Shown piece by piece: positions 1 to 9,327 of a stretch of 43,715 nt of DNA; positions within the stretch are counted from its first letter, which is position 1; the number at the start of each line of letters is the position of its first letter. The translations under genes were made by a program, and so were the position numbers. This DNA is from CAIVAT01 sp037141055. Its GTDB lineage: Bacteria; Bacteroidota; Bacteroidia; Bacteroidales; FEN-979. The notes beneath the pieces were generated by a model. The model did not search any database. It had not been told where the DNA came from and saw only the letters and a program-made list of their open reading frames with translations. The stretch spans positions 1 to 43,715 of the forward strand of contig JBAXDH010000013.1 of the NCBI GenBank assembly GCA_037141055.1, given 5' to 3'.

Positions 1-59
1 CGATTCCGCAGGCTGAACTGGATAAAAACAAACAACTGGTACAAAATCCGGGATACTAA
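1..59 (+). CDS. SusD-family lipoprotein, C-terminal fragment
   Basis: Reading from base 3, the first 18 codons translate to IPQAELDKNKQLVQNPGY and end at a TAA at 57-59. This is the characteristic SusD/RagB C-terminus: the two complete SusD proteins in this window end in IPLAELSNTKLVQNPGY and IPQSEIDNSQGTLTQNPNW. The rest of the gene lies upstream of the window. SusD proteins are surface lipoproteins that bind glycan and cap a SusC transporter, so a SusC probably lies just upstream. This makes at least three SusD-type proteins in one contiguous locus. The next gene starts 17 nt after the stop, which suggests co-transcription. Confidence 0.9.
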   Translation, partial: IPQAELDKNKQLVQNPGY

Positions 60-76
60 CCTCCCTGCAGCTGGAA

Positions 77-1531
77 ATGCATAAACGAACAATTTTCGAA
101 CATGTGATTTTTATCGGGATTTGTTTCTGCCTATCGGGTTGCAGCAATAAAACCCAGCCTGATCCGCAGCCCGACCCTGTAAATGCAGGGAAAGTCAACG
201 TGTGGCTTACCAGGGGTGATAAATCCAGTTTACTGAACCGCGAAGCGGACCTTGCGGTTCTGTCGCAGAATGCATCCGGGTTTCCGCTTATCGTTGTTGA
301 TACGGCGGTACAATTTCAGTCCATCGACGGATTCGGGGCGGCTTTAACCGGGTCATCGGCATACCTGCTGAGGCATAAGATGAGTGCGGGTGCCAGGCAG
401 ACGCTTTTGACAAAGTTATTCGATACCGTGAACGGCGCGGGCATTTCTTACCTGCGCCTGACCATAGGGGCGTCCGATTTTTCACTATCCGATTTTACGT
501 ATGACGACCTTCCTGCCGGGGAGGAAGACCTTCTCCTGCAGCATTTCTCTTTATCGAGGGATACGGAGGATGTGGTTCCGATGCTGAAAGAGATCCTTCT
601 GATTTCGCCGTCGGTCAGCCTGATGGGATCGCCCTGGAGCCCCCCCGCCTGGATGAAAACCAATGGCAGCCTTAAGGGAGGGAAGCTGAAAACAGTTTGT
701 TACGACGTGTACGCCGACTATTTCGTGAAGTACATCGGTGCGATGAAAAGTCACGGAATCGGCATTTCTGCCGTTACACCGCAAAATGAACCGCTGTTTT
801 CCACGGCAGGATATCCGTGCATGGAAATGCAGCCGGCGGAGCAGGCAGCATTTATTAAAAACAGCCTGGGCCCGAAATTCCAGGCAGCCGGTTTGAACAC
901 CAGAATCATTATTTACGATCACAACTGGGACAATACCGGCTATGCGATATCCATCCTCAACGATGCAGGTGCCAAACAATTTATTGCAGGATCGGCTTTT
1001 CACGCCTATGCCGGCGATGTTTACGCCATGACATCCGTTCACAACGCGCATCCCGACCGGGGGCTTTATTTCACTGAAATTTCGGGGGGAGCGTGGGCCA
1101 CGGATTTCAGTTCCAACCTGATGTGGAACATGCAGAACATTTTCATCGGAACCATGCAGAACTGGTCGAAATGTGCGCTTCTCTGGAACCTGGCCCTGGA
1201 CCAGGGATACGGCCCGACGAACAACGGATGCACCAATTGCCGGGGAGTGGTGACCATTAATTCGGCAAGCGGACAGACCTCTTTCAACGAAGAATACTAT
1301 TCCATCGCTCATTTTTCAAAATTTGTAAGGCCCGGGGCAATCAGAATTTCGAGCGCAGTTCCGGCATCGCTGGCGAATTTCGGAGCAGTGGCATTTAAAA
1401 ATCCGGACGGGGCGAAAGCCATGGTCGCAGCGAATTACGGGTCTTCGGCAATGTCCTTCTCCGTGAAACAGGGGCTGCGGTATTTTTCATATACGATACC
1501 GGCAAAATCAGTGGTATCCCTTACGTGGTAA
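77..1531 (+). CDS. GH30 glycoside hydrolase lipoprotein (probable beta-1,6-glucanase type)
   Basis: A 484-residue GH30 enzyme. A type II signal peptide with lipobox LSGC places the lipidated Cys at residue 22. It is followed by a Pro/Asp-rich linker of about 15 residues. The (beta/alpha)8 catalytic domain contains SPWSPPAWMK (about 185-194), the acid/base in TPQNEP (E238) and the nucleophile in YFTEISGG (E334). A short C-terminal beta-sandwich follows (about 410-484). GH30 members with this motif set in Bacteroidota glucan loci are typically subfamily 3 endo-beta-1,6-glucanases, although they are often annotated as glucosylceramidase. The subfamily here is inferred. It sits 17 nt after a SusD stop and 86 nt before SusC1, so it probably belongs to the polycistronic locus. 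It is likely anchored in the outer membrane, where it would cut polymer before import. Confidence 0.88.
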   Translation: MHKRTIFEHVIFIGICFCLSGCSNKTQPDPQPDPVNAGKVNVWLTRGDKSSLLNREADLAVLSQNASGFPLIVVDTAVQFQSIDGFGAALTGSSAYLLRHKMSAGARQTLLTKLFDTVNGAGISYLRLTIGASDFSLSDFTYDDLPAGEEDLLLQHFSLSRDTEDVVPMLKEILLISPSVSLMGSPWSPPAWMKTNGSLKGGKLKTVCYDVYADYFVKYIGAMKSHGIGISAVTPQNEPLFSTAGYPCMEMQPAEQAAFIKNSLGPKFQAAGLNTRIIIYDHNWDNTGYAISILNDAGAKQFIAGSAFHAYAGDVYAMTSVHNAHPDRGLYFTEISGGAWATDFSSNLMWNMQNIFIGTMQNWSKCALLWNLALDQGYGPTNNGCTNCRGVVTINSASGQTSFNEEYYSIAHFSKFVRPGAIRISSAVPASLANFGAVAFKNPDGAKAMVAANYGSSAMSFSVKQGLRYFSYTIPAKSVVSLTW

Positions 1532-1617
1532 AGAAATAAATGAAACATCATGATGCTACAATTGCACATCGCACAATTCAACCATATATTAATCATTAAC
1601 TAAATGAAACCAGAACC

Positions 1618-4600
1618 ATGAAACAATCGTACCCAGATTTGACAAAGTACCGGCTGTCGTTAAGGCGCCTGCTACTTTTAACCGGTGTTCTCTGCCTGGG
1701 CATCTCTTCGGTGTTTGCGCAGAACACTTACACCTACACCGGCACCGTTTCCGATAAGACAGGTGAAACCCTGCCCGGTGTCAGTGTTGTTGTTAAAGGA
1801 ACTACGAACGGAGCCGCTACCGACATCCAGGGAGCCTTTAAACTGACTTCATCCAAACCGACGGAAACCCTCGTGTTTTCATTTGTCGGCTATAACAAGC
1901 AGGAAATCGAAACTCCGGCAGGGGTTCCGCTGAAAGTTGTGCTTGTAAGCAGCACCGTTGGCCTTTCCGAATTGGTCGTCATCGGGTACGGCACGCAAAA
2001 GAAAAGTGTGGTAACAGGGGCTATTTCAAAAGTTAAAAGCACCGATCTCGAGTATATGCCGATCGTTCGCATTGAACAGGCGTTGCAGGGCAGGACAACC
2101 GGTGTAAGCGTTGCTTCCAGTTCAGGTCAGCCGGGCGCTGCATCGACCGTTCGCGTTCGCGGTACAACCACCATCAACAACAGCAACCCGCTGTATGTTG
2201 TCGACGGGGTTCCACTCGATAACGGGGGAATCGACTATCTGAATTCCGATGATATTGAATCAATTGAAGTACTGAAGGATGCGGCATCGGCCGCGATTTA
2301 CGGTACCCGTGCCGCGAGCGGGGTCATCATCGTAACCACGAAAAAAGGAAAGGCCGGCAGTTTGAAAGTAGGTTCGGGCAGCATGCAGGTAGCGTTTAAC
2401 GCCTATTACGGCACCCAGTCTCCTGCGAAAAAACTGAGCCTGCTGAATGCCACTGATTATGCAACTCTCAGGAATGAGGCATCCGTAAACGGCGGCGGGG
2501 CTGTGATTTTTGACAATCCCCAGTCTTTTGGAACCGGCACCGACTGGCAGAGCACCATCTTCAACAATTCGGCAAAAGTGCAAAACTATGAATTGAGCAT
2601 CAGTGGCGGAAACGACCGGTCGAACTATTACACATCCATGGGATATTATACCCAGGAAGGAGTTGTGGCAACTGCCATCTCCAACTATAAAAGGCTTAAC
2701 CTGCGGTTCAATTCGGCGCACAAAGTAAAGGACTGGCTGCGTTTTGGCAACAACATCGGCTACACCCACATCAAAAGCCAGGGTTCGCTCAACACCAACA
2801 GCGAATATGGCGGCCCGTTATCCTCGGCCATCAACCTCGACCCGATTACCCAAACCGTGATCACCGATCCAACCATTGCAAATGCTTCGCCGTACATCGA
2901 TCACGCAGTTGTAAGGGATGCCAACGGAAATCCTTACGGGATTTCGAAATATGTCGGCCAGGAGATGACCAACCCCCTTGCATACATTCAAACGCGGCTT
3001 GGCAATTACGGCTGGTCCGACAACCTCATCGGGAATATCTATGCCGAGATCGAACCCATCAAAGGGCTGAAGGTAAAATCGGACATTGGAGCCAAACTGG
3101 CTTTCTACGGTGATGAAAGTTTTTCACCCGTCTCTTACCTGAACGCGTCCACTTCCACCTCCAACAATTCATATTTCCGCGCCAACAACAGGGGATTCAT
3201 CTGGAACTGGGAAAACACTGCATCCTATACCAGGAGTTTCGGGAAACACAATGCCACAGTTCTCATCGGGACCAGCGCGTATGTTGAAAGTTTCGCAGGG
3301 GTCAATGCAACGTATAAGAATCTCCCCGTCAATACGTTTGCCGAAGCATCGATGAATTATAGTGTGGTGGCTGCCGACAGGATAGGTGGTGGCTGGGAAT
3401 CACCCGACCATAAAGTCAGTTCCATCTTTGCCCGGGCGATATACAACTTCAATGAAAAATATTTGTTCACAGGGATCATACGCCGTGACGGTTCCTCCCG
3501 GTTTGGCAGCAACAACAAGTACGGGATTTTCCCGTCCGCATCCGTGGGATGGGTTGTTACGCGCGAAAATTTCTGGCCAGAGAACAAAATCCTCACGTTT
3601 GTGAAAGTCCGTGGATCGTATGGCGTGAACGGCAACGACAATATCGGCGACTTCCAGTATGTATCGACAGTTGGCGGCGGCCGTAACTATACATTCGGCA
3701 ATGACGGGTATGTGATCGGATACAGTCCCAATGCACCGGCCAATCCCGACCTGAGATGGGAGCAGACAAGCCAGCTGAATCTTGGTTTCGAAGCAACGCT
3801 TTTTGAAAATCTTACCCTTGTTTTCGACTGGTTCAACAAGCAAACCAGCGGAATGCTGCAGCCTGTTATTTTACCGGGCTATGTTGGCGCAGCAGGAGCT
3901 CCGACCGGGAACGTAGGTTCCATGAGCAACAAAGGGGTTGAACTCGAGCTTGGCTATCACAAGAAAATCGGAGATTTCGATTTTAAAGTCAGCGGCAACG
4001 GATCCTACCTGAAAAATGAAATTACCGACCTGGGGACGGTTGACTATATCTCCGGTGCCACGTTCCAGTCGAGCAGCTACGAGATCAGCCGGCTGGCCGT
4101 TGGCCATCCGATTGGAGCATTCTACGGATTCCAGGTGCTGGAAATCTTCCAGTCGCAGTCGAAAGTTCAGAATTATGTCGACAAGAACGGGCACATGATC
4201 CAGCCAAATGCAAAGGCGGGCGATTTCAAGTTTGCCGATTTGAACGGAGACGGTAAAATCGATGCGAACGACCGCACCTTTATCGGGGACCCGACACCGA
4301 CCTGGTCGTACGGGATCACCATAAATGCTGCATATAAAGGTTTTGACATCATGATATTCGGACAGGGAGTTGCAGGAAACGATGTTTTCAACGGGCTGCG
4401 CCGCCTCGACATCCCAACCGCCAACTGGACATCCGATGCCATGGGCCGCTGGACCGGAACCGGAACATCCACGGATTATCCCAGGCTGGTATTAGGCGAT
4501 CCGAACGGGAACTTCAGCAAGCCGTCCACTTTCTTTTTGACCAACGGCTCCTATTTCCGGTTCAAAACGATACAGCTGGGCTACAGCCTGCCCAAGCCTG

Positions 4601-4776
4601 TCGTTGAGAAACTGGGTTTACAGCTGATCAGAATCTACGTAAGTGCCAACAACCTGTTTACCATCACCAAATACAACGGGTATGACCCGGAAATTGGCGG
4701 AAGCAGTTACGGCATCGACAGGGGCGTATACCCGCAGGCCAAGTCGTTTATGATCGGATTAGCTGTTACTATTTAA
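1618..4776 (+). CDS. SusC/RagA-family TonB-dependent transporter 1
   Basis: A 1052-residue outer-membrane transporter for glucan oligosaccharides. The signal peptide runs to about residue 35 (ISSVFAQ). A carboxypeptidase-regulatory-like domain follows (about 39-115, GTVSDKTGETLPGVSVVVKG), then the SusC signature LVVIGYGTQKKS (about 121-132), a plug domain (about 135-245) and a beta-barrel ending in aromatic-rich strands. The barrel includes the usual Asp-rich calcium-like loop FADLNGDGKIDANDRTFIGD. There is no N-terminal STN domain, so it should not signal directly through an anti-sigma factor and ECF sigma pair. SusD1 begins 21 nt downstream. Substrate cannot be read from the sequence. The flanking GH30, GH5 and GH3 genes suggest beta-1,6/beta-1,3-glucan fragments. 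Confidence 0.96.
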   Translation: MKQSYPDLTKYRLSLRRLLLLTGVLCLGISSVFAQNTYTYTGTVSDKTGETLPGVSVVVKGTTNGAATDIQGAFKLTSSKPTETLVFSFVGYNKQEIETPAGVPLKVVLVSSTVGLSELVVIGYGTQKKSVVTGAISKVKSTDLEYMPIVRIEQALQGRTTGVSVASSSGQPGAASTVRVRGTTTINNSNPLYVVDGVPLDNGGIDYLNSDDIESIEVLKDAASAAIYGTRAASGVIIVTTKKGKAGSLKVGSGSMQVAFNAYYGTQSPAKKLSLLNATDYATLRNEASVNGGGAVIFDNPQSFGTGTDWQSTIFNNSAKVQNYELSISGGNDRSNYYTSMGYYTQEGVVATAISNYKRLNLRFNSAHKVKDWLRFGNNIGYTHIKSQGSLNTNSEYGGPLSSAINLDPITQTVITDPTIANASPYIDHAVVRDANGNPYGISKYVGQEMTNPLAYIQTRLGNYGWSDNLIGNIYAEIEPIKGLKVKSDIGAKLAFYGDESFSPVSYLNASTSTSNNSYFRANNRGFIWNWENTASYTRSFGKHNATVLIGTSAYVESFAGVNATYKNLPVNTFAEASMNYSVVAADRIGGGWESPDHKVSSIFARAIYNFNEKYLFTGIIRRDGSSRFGSNNKYGIFPSASVGWVVTRENFWPENKILTFVKVRGSYGVNGNDNIGDFQYVSTVGGGRNYTFGNDGYVIGYSPNAPANPDLRWEQTSQLNLGFEATLFENLTLVFDWFNKQTSGMLQPVILPGYVGAAGAPTGNVGSMSNKGVELELGYHKKIGDFDFKVSGNGSYLKNEITDLGTVDYISGATFQSSSYEISRLAVGHPIGAFYGFQVLEIFQSQSKVQNYVDKNGHMIQPNAKAGDFKFADLNGDGKIDANDRTFIGDPTPTWSYGITINAAYKGFDIMIFGQGVAGNDVFNGLRRLDIPTANWTSDAMGRWTGTGTSTDYPRLVLGDPNGNFSKPSTFFLTNGSYFRFKTIQLGYSLPKPVVEKLGLQLIRIYVSANNLFTITKYNGYDPEIGGSSYGIDRGVYPQAKSFMIGLAVTI

Positions 4777-4797
4777 TCACCCAAAAAACTGAAGAAA

Positions 4798-6285
4798 ATG
4801 AAAAAGCTGAACATATTTCTGAGTGTCATGGTGCTTGGGGTTTTAATCCTGAGCTCATGTTCCAAAAGTTTCCTGGAAGTGGAACCGAAGGGAACCACCC
4901 TGGAGACCAATTATTATAAGAATGCCGACGAAGCCTACAAGGGACTGGTGTCATGCTATGATCCCCTCGGGCTGGAATGCGGTAAAACTTACTCGAATAA
5001 GATCGGGCCGCTCAACTCTGCTTCCGATGATTGCTATGCAGGTGGCGGCAGTTCGTCTGATGTGCCGGCATGGCAGGTTTGGAATAACTATACCGTCGAT
5101 GCTGCAACAGGCATCCAGGGAGATTTCTGGAACAGGAATTTCACGGGCGTATACCGTGTGAATACACTCCTGTCGAAGCTTGGAGCCGTTTCCATGAGTG
5201 AATCACTGAAGGCAAGATATGCTGCAGAGTGTAAATTTTTAAGGGCCTATTATTACTTTGACCTCGTCCGCCTTTTTAGAAATGTACCTTTATTTACCAC
5301 ACCTCTTGCACCTTCCGAATATTTCAACGTCACACAGGCCACGCCTGAAACGGTTTACCTGCAGATCGAGAAGGACCTGAACGAAGCAATCGCAGTTCTT
5401 CCCGATGCGGTGACGACAGCCGAGAATGGCCGTGTTACAAGGATGGCCGCTCTCGCCCTGCTGGGAAAGGTGATTTTATACCAGAACAATGAAAGCCGGA
5501 TGCAGGAAGCCGCCGATCTGTTTGAGCAGGTGAATTCTTCGCCCAACTACAGCCTGCTCCCCGATTTTGGCATGATATACCGCCCCGACAACAAATTCAA
5601 CAGTGAGTCGATTTTCGAAATAGTGCACACTTCCAAAGCGATGTCAGGCTGGGAAACATGGCCTAACTTTGAAGGAAATGTTTTCACGCAGATGTGCGGT
5701 CCTCGCGCATACGTCGGCCCGACCTATGTGGCCGGCTGGGGCTTCAACCCGATCACGCCGGAACTGGTAGCCCTGTTGAAAACCGATCCCAGGTACAAAT
5801 ATACCGTCGTTAACATCGACAGCATGAAGACTGCCGGGCTGTGCAACTACGAAAAAGGCTACGAGAATACCGGCTATTTTGTTGCCAAGTTTGCTCCTTT
5901 GCAGGAATTCAAGGACACCATCGGCGGAGACCCGGTTCTGAATTATCCGAACGACGTCATGGAGATCAGGCTGGCTGACACCTACCTGATGGAGGCGGAA
6001 GCATTGATCCGTGCCAATGGCAACCTGGCAAAGGCACAGGATTACCTCGACAGGGTTCGTGCCCGCGTGGGACTTCCTTCGGTGCCTGCCACCATGGAAA
6101 ATATCAAGAAGGAACGCAGGCTGGAACTGGCCACAGAAGGCCACCGCTGGTTCGACCTGGTTCGGTGGGGAGATGCACCCTCAGCCCTGGCTTCCAAAGG
6201 ATTCACTGCCGGGAAGAACGAGATATTGCCCATTCCCCTGGCGGAGCTGAGCAACACTAAACTGGTTCAGAATCCCGGGTATTAA
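4798..6285 (+). CDS. SusD/RagB-family glycan-binding lipoprotein 1
   Basis: A 495-residue surface lipoprotein partner of SusC1. The lipobox is ILSSC, followed by SKSFLEVEPKG, a typical SusD start. The N-terminal TPR-like helices contain the family landmark RAYYYFDLVRLFRNVPLFT. The C-terminal region carries the SusD motif YLDRVRARVGLP, then ERRLELATEGHRWFDLVRWG, and the ending IPLAELSNTKLVQNPGY. It is expected to form the lid of the SusC1 barrel and bind the incoming oligosaccharide. A 158-nt gap containing a strong inverted repeat (6352-6400) separates it from the GH5 gene. This is the longest gap inside the locus. Confidence 0.96.
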   Translation: MKKLNIFLSVMVLGVLILSSCSKSFLEVEPKGTTLETNYYKNADEAYKGLVSCYDPLGLECGKTYSNKIGPLNSASDDCYAGGGSSSDVPAWQVWNNYTVDAATGIQGDFWNRNFTGVYRVNTLLSKLGAVSMSESLKARYAAECKFLRAYYYFDLVRLFRNVPLFTTPLAPSEYFNVTQATPETVYLQIEKDLNEAIAVLPDAVTTAENGRVTRMAALALLGKVILYQNNESRMQEAADLFEQVNSSPNYSLLPDFGMIYRPDNKFNSESIFEIVHTSKAMSGWETWPNFEGNVFTQMCGPRAYVGPTYVAGWGFNPITPELVALLKTDPRYKYTVVNIDSMKTAGLCNYEKGYENTGYFVAKFAPLQEFKDTIGGDPVLNYPNDVMEIRLADTYLMEAEALIRANGNLAKAQDYLDRVRARVGLPSVPATMENIKKERRLELATEGHRWFDLVRWGDAPSALASKGFTAGKNEILPIPLAELSNTKLVQNPGY

Positions 6286-6351
6286 TTTTTATTGAAACTC
6301 TTTTAACCGGCAAAAACAGATGTAGGGAAAACTCAAAGGACCCTTGATGCT

Positions 6352-6400
6352 GAAGGTGCAAAGACGCTGAAAAAATTCATTTTCAAATCTTTGCACCTTC
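6352..6400 (+). repeat. Strong imperfect hairpin between SusD1 and the GH5 gene
   Basis: Perfect 13-nt arms GAAGGTGCAAAGA (6352-6364) and TCTTTGCACCTTC (6388-6400) enclose a second inner pair, TGAAAA (6368-6373) and TTTTCA (6380-6385). There is no T-run directly after the outer arm, so it is not a classical intrinsic terminator. It may stabilise the 3' end of the SusCD message or attenuate read-through into the enzyme genes. The core GCAAAGACGC also resembles the short element before the GH3 gene at 10795-10820, so it may be a dispersed intergenic repeat. Confidence 0.8.
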
Positions 6401-6443
6401 TCATCTTTCACAATTAAAGAACAGAAAACTCAAACAACTGCGC

Positions 6444-9191
6444 ATGACTGCCAAATTTATAAAACCGGGATTAACGATTGTCATCGTGCTGATGACTCTC
6501 CTGCTGCAGGCACAGGGCCTGAAAAGGAGCGGACAAAAAATCGTCGATCAAAACGGGAACGAAGTCATCCTGAGGGGAATGGGGCTCGGCGGCTGGATGC
6601 TCATGGAACCGTACATGATGGAAATGAGCGGTTTCGCCAGTGCCCAGTGGCAGATAAAATCGAAAATACAGGATTTGATCGGCCCGGCCAATACTGTGGC
6701 GTTTTACGATGCCTGGCATGCCAGGCATTGCACCAGGCAGGATATCGATTCGCTTGCCGCATGGGGATTCAATTCTGTAAGGCTTCCAATGCATTATAAT
6801 TTATTCACATTGCCAATTGAAGATGAGCCTGTTCCCGGAGTTCAAACCTGGCTCGACAAAGGTTTTGCAATGACCGACAGCCTGGTAAAATGGTGTTCGG
6901 CCAACCACATCTATGTCATACTCGATCTCCACGCGGCACCGGGCGGGCAGGGGAAGGACTATGCGATATGCGACGGCAACCCGGCGAAACCCTCGTTGTG
7001 GGACAGCGAAGCGAACAGGCAGAAGACGATTGCCTTATGGAAACAACTGGCAACCCGCTATGCAAATGAGCCATGGGTGGGAGGATATGATCTCATCAAT
7101 GAGCCAAACTGGAGTTTTACCACCGGGGGCAATCAGAACGGCTGCTCCGAAAATTCCAATGCACCGCTGCGCCAGTTGCTGGTGGATATCACGGGTGCCA
7201 TCCGGCAGGTTGATCAAACACACATGATCATCATCGAAGGCAATTGCTGGGGCAACAATTACAACGGCATGTTCCCTCTCTGGGATGCAAACATGGCGCT
7301 GAGTTTCCATAAATACTGGTCCTATAATGATCAGGGTTCCATCCAGGGGATCATCAACCTCCGAAACCAGTACAACGTCCCGATATGGATGGGCGAATCT
7401 GGTGAAAACTCGAATAGCTGGTTCACCGAGGCCATTCAGCTGGTTGAGAAGAACAAGATAGGCTGGGCATGGTGGCCCCTGAAAAAGATCGGTTCGGTGG
7501 TCAACCCGGCAACGATTATAAAAACAGCGGAATATCAAACGCTGCTGGATTACTGGAATAACGGGGGCACAGCTCCTTCGGCCGGTTTTGCTTCGTACAC
7601 CCTGATGCAGATGGCAACCAATGCAAAAATTGAAAATTGCATACCCCGAAAAGATGTGATCGATGCCATGTTCCGCCAGGTGGCCGACCCGGCAACCATG
7701 CCTTTTAAAAAGCATGTTGTGCCTGGGATCATCCAGTGTGCTGATTATGACCTGGGACGAAACGGCAAGGCTTATCTGGATGTGGTAGTTGCGAACTACC
7801 AGGTGAGCAGCGGAACCTATACCGCCTGGAACAGCGGCTGGAGTTACAGAAACGACGGGGTTGACATAGAAAGCACAAACGATACGGATCACGCTTCCAA
7901 CGGGTACGATGTCGGCTGGACTGCCGCCGGGGAATGGCTGCAGTACACTGCCGAAGTTGATTCAACCGCGGCATATGACGTGAATTTGCGCTATGCAGGT
8001 CCCGCCGGGGCAAAGGTAAAACTGCTTGCCGGCGACGTTGACATTACCGAAGTTATTCCTGTTTCCTCAACGGGAGGGTATCAAACCTGGAGCAACATGA
8101 CTTTTCATGATGTTGTGCTGTATAAGGGTATTCAGATGCTGAAGTTTTATTTTGAAACCGGGGGGATCAACCTTGGATTTCTTATTTTTTCGATCAGCAA
8201 GCCCCTCTCCGGTGTGCTGCTGGAACCTGTTTCGGCGGAAACATCCGCTGCGGGCGACACCGTCAGCATCAGTTTTAATAAAATGCTGGTGGATTCTACG
8301 GTTTTGGCCGATGGCTTCACCTGCACTATCAACGGCAGTGCTGCCGGTATCACAAGCCTTGGCATGAGCGGAAAAAGTGATTTCCAGGCCCTGGTGACCC
8401 TTGCCCGGCCAGTTGCCGATGGCGACACCGTCATGCTGAATTATTCCGGCGGCCATGTGAGGGCGACGGACGGCAGCCTGCTTGGAAACTTCGTAAATCT
8501 CCCGGTGAAAAATAATCTTCCGATGAACCTCCGGATTCCAGGGAAAATTGAAGCGGAGGCGTTCAGCGTAAACCACGGATTGCAACTGGAGACGACATCC
8601 GACATCGGCGGAGGACAGGATGTGGGATACACCAACGTGGGCGACTACCTCGACTATCGCATCAAAGTGCTGAAGTCGGCCAATTACAACATGGAGGTCA
8701 GGGTGGCCTGCCTGAACAGCGCGGGCATCATCCAGGTGCAGCAGATAAACGACCAGGGTACGCTGCTCAACACAAAGACTATCAACCTGCCTGTTACCGG
8801 GGGATGGCAAACCTGGAACAGCATCGTGGCGGAGGTTCCGCTCACCGAGGGCACCGGCACATTACGGGTTAAGATCCTGAAAACCGAATTCAACCTGAAC
8901 TGGTATAAGTTCTCGGAAAAAGGGGTTGGAATCAATGATGCCGGGAACCCGGGATTTACCATCTTTCCCAACCCGGCCAGCACTGAACTGACGATTGAAT
9001 GCCCGCTGACCTCCGGACAGAACAGATTATTGCTTATTCGTAATCTGAACGGCACAGTTGTAAAAACATTGGAATTATCCGGACCTGAATACACTCAAAA
9101 GATTTCTGTAGGAGATTTGCCAAAGGGCTTTTATGTTGTTGAAGCAGAGTTATCCGGAATGGTTTATCGAAAAAAGCTGATCATACATTAA
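6444..9191 (+). CDS. Secreted GH5 glycoside hydrolase with two CBM6-like domains and a T9SS tail
   Basis: A 915-residue multi-domain enzyme. The signal peptide ends near LLQAQG (about residue 25). The GH5 catalytic domain (about 28-380) has the acid/base in YDLINEPNW (E220) and the nucleophile in WMGESGEN (E318). A CBM6-like domain follows (about 430-587, with GEWLQYTAEV). Next comes an SWM/Ig-like domain (about 590-690, with VSISFNKMLVDS), then a second CBM6-like domain (about 700-825, with VGDYLDYRIKV). The last 80 residues (FTIFPNPASTELTI to the terminal KLIIH) form a type A T9SS sorting domain. The enzyme is therefore exported through T9SS and is extracellular or attached to the surface. 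The GH5 subfamily is not recognised. The start resembles beta-1,3/1,6-glucanase-type GH5 proteins, and beta-glucan is the inferred substrate. It is the only T9SS-routed enzyme in this locus. Confidence 0.9.
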   Translation: MTAKFIKPGLTIVIVLMTLLLQAQGLKRSGQKIVDQNGNEVILRGMGLGGWMLMEPYMMEMSGFASAQWQIKSKIQDLIGPANTVAFYDAWHARHCTRQDIDSLAAWGFNSVRLPMHYNLFTLPIEDEPVPGVQTWLDKGFAMTDSLVKWCSANHIYVILDLHAAPGGQGKDYAICDGNPAKPSLWDSEANRQKTIALWKQLATRYANEPWVGGYDLINEPNWSFTTGGNQNGCSENSNAPLRQLLVDITGAIRQVDQTHMIIIEGNCWGNNYNGMFPLWDANMALSFHKYWSYNDQGSIQGIINLRNQYNVPIWMGESGENSNSWFTEAIQLVEKNKIGWAWWPLKKIGSVVNPATIIKTAEYQTLLDYWNNGGTAPSAGFASYTLMQMATNAKIENCIPRKDVIDAMFRQVADPATMPFKKHVVPGIIQCADYDLGRNGKAYLDVVVANYQVSSGTYTAWNSGWSYRNDGVDIESTNDTDHASNGYDVGWTAAGEWLQYTAEVDSTAAYDVNLRYAGPAGAKVKLLAGDVDITEVIPVSSTGGYQTWSNMTFHDVVLYKGIQMLKFYFETGGINLGFLIFSISKPLSGVLLEPVSAETSAAGDTVSISFNKMLVDSTVLADGFTCTINGSAAGITSLGMSGKSDFQALVTLARPVADGDTVMLNYSGGHVRATDGSLLGNFVNLPVKNNLPMNLRIPGKIEAEAFSVNHGLQLETTSDIGGGQDVGYTNVGDYLDYRIKVLKSANYNMEVRVACLNSAGIIQVQQINDQGTLLNTKTINLPVTGGWQTWNSIVAEVPLTEGTGTLRVKILKTEFNLNWYKFSEKGVGINDAGNPGFTIFPNPASTELTIECPLTSGQNRLLLIRNLNGTVVKTLELSGPEYTQKISVGDLPKGFYVVEAELSGMVYRKKLIIH

Positions 9192-9327
9192 TCTGCACAG
9201 GAGATTTTTTTAATCTGTTAAAAATGATTTTATTTATTTGTAAATCGCTGTAAATCAGGAATTTGATAAAAATTTAACCAGTCTCTTCGTTCGTTTCAAA
9301 TAGTTCCCGGGTCCAAAACCAAACCCC

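Noticed and set aside
551..1312. A 253-codon minus-strand frame opposite the first GH30 gene
   Set aside because: It lies opposite a gene with intact catalytic motifs and has no domain or promoter of its own.
7035..8810. Long minus-strand frames (285 and 247 codons) opposite the GH5 gene
   Set aside because: Antisense shadows of a GC-rich coding strand; translations lack any family resemblance.
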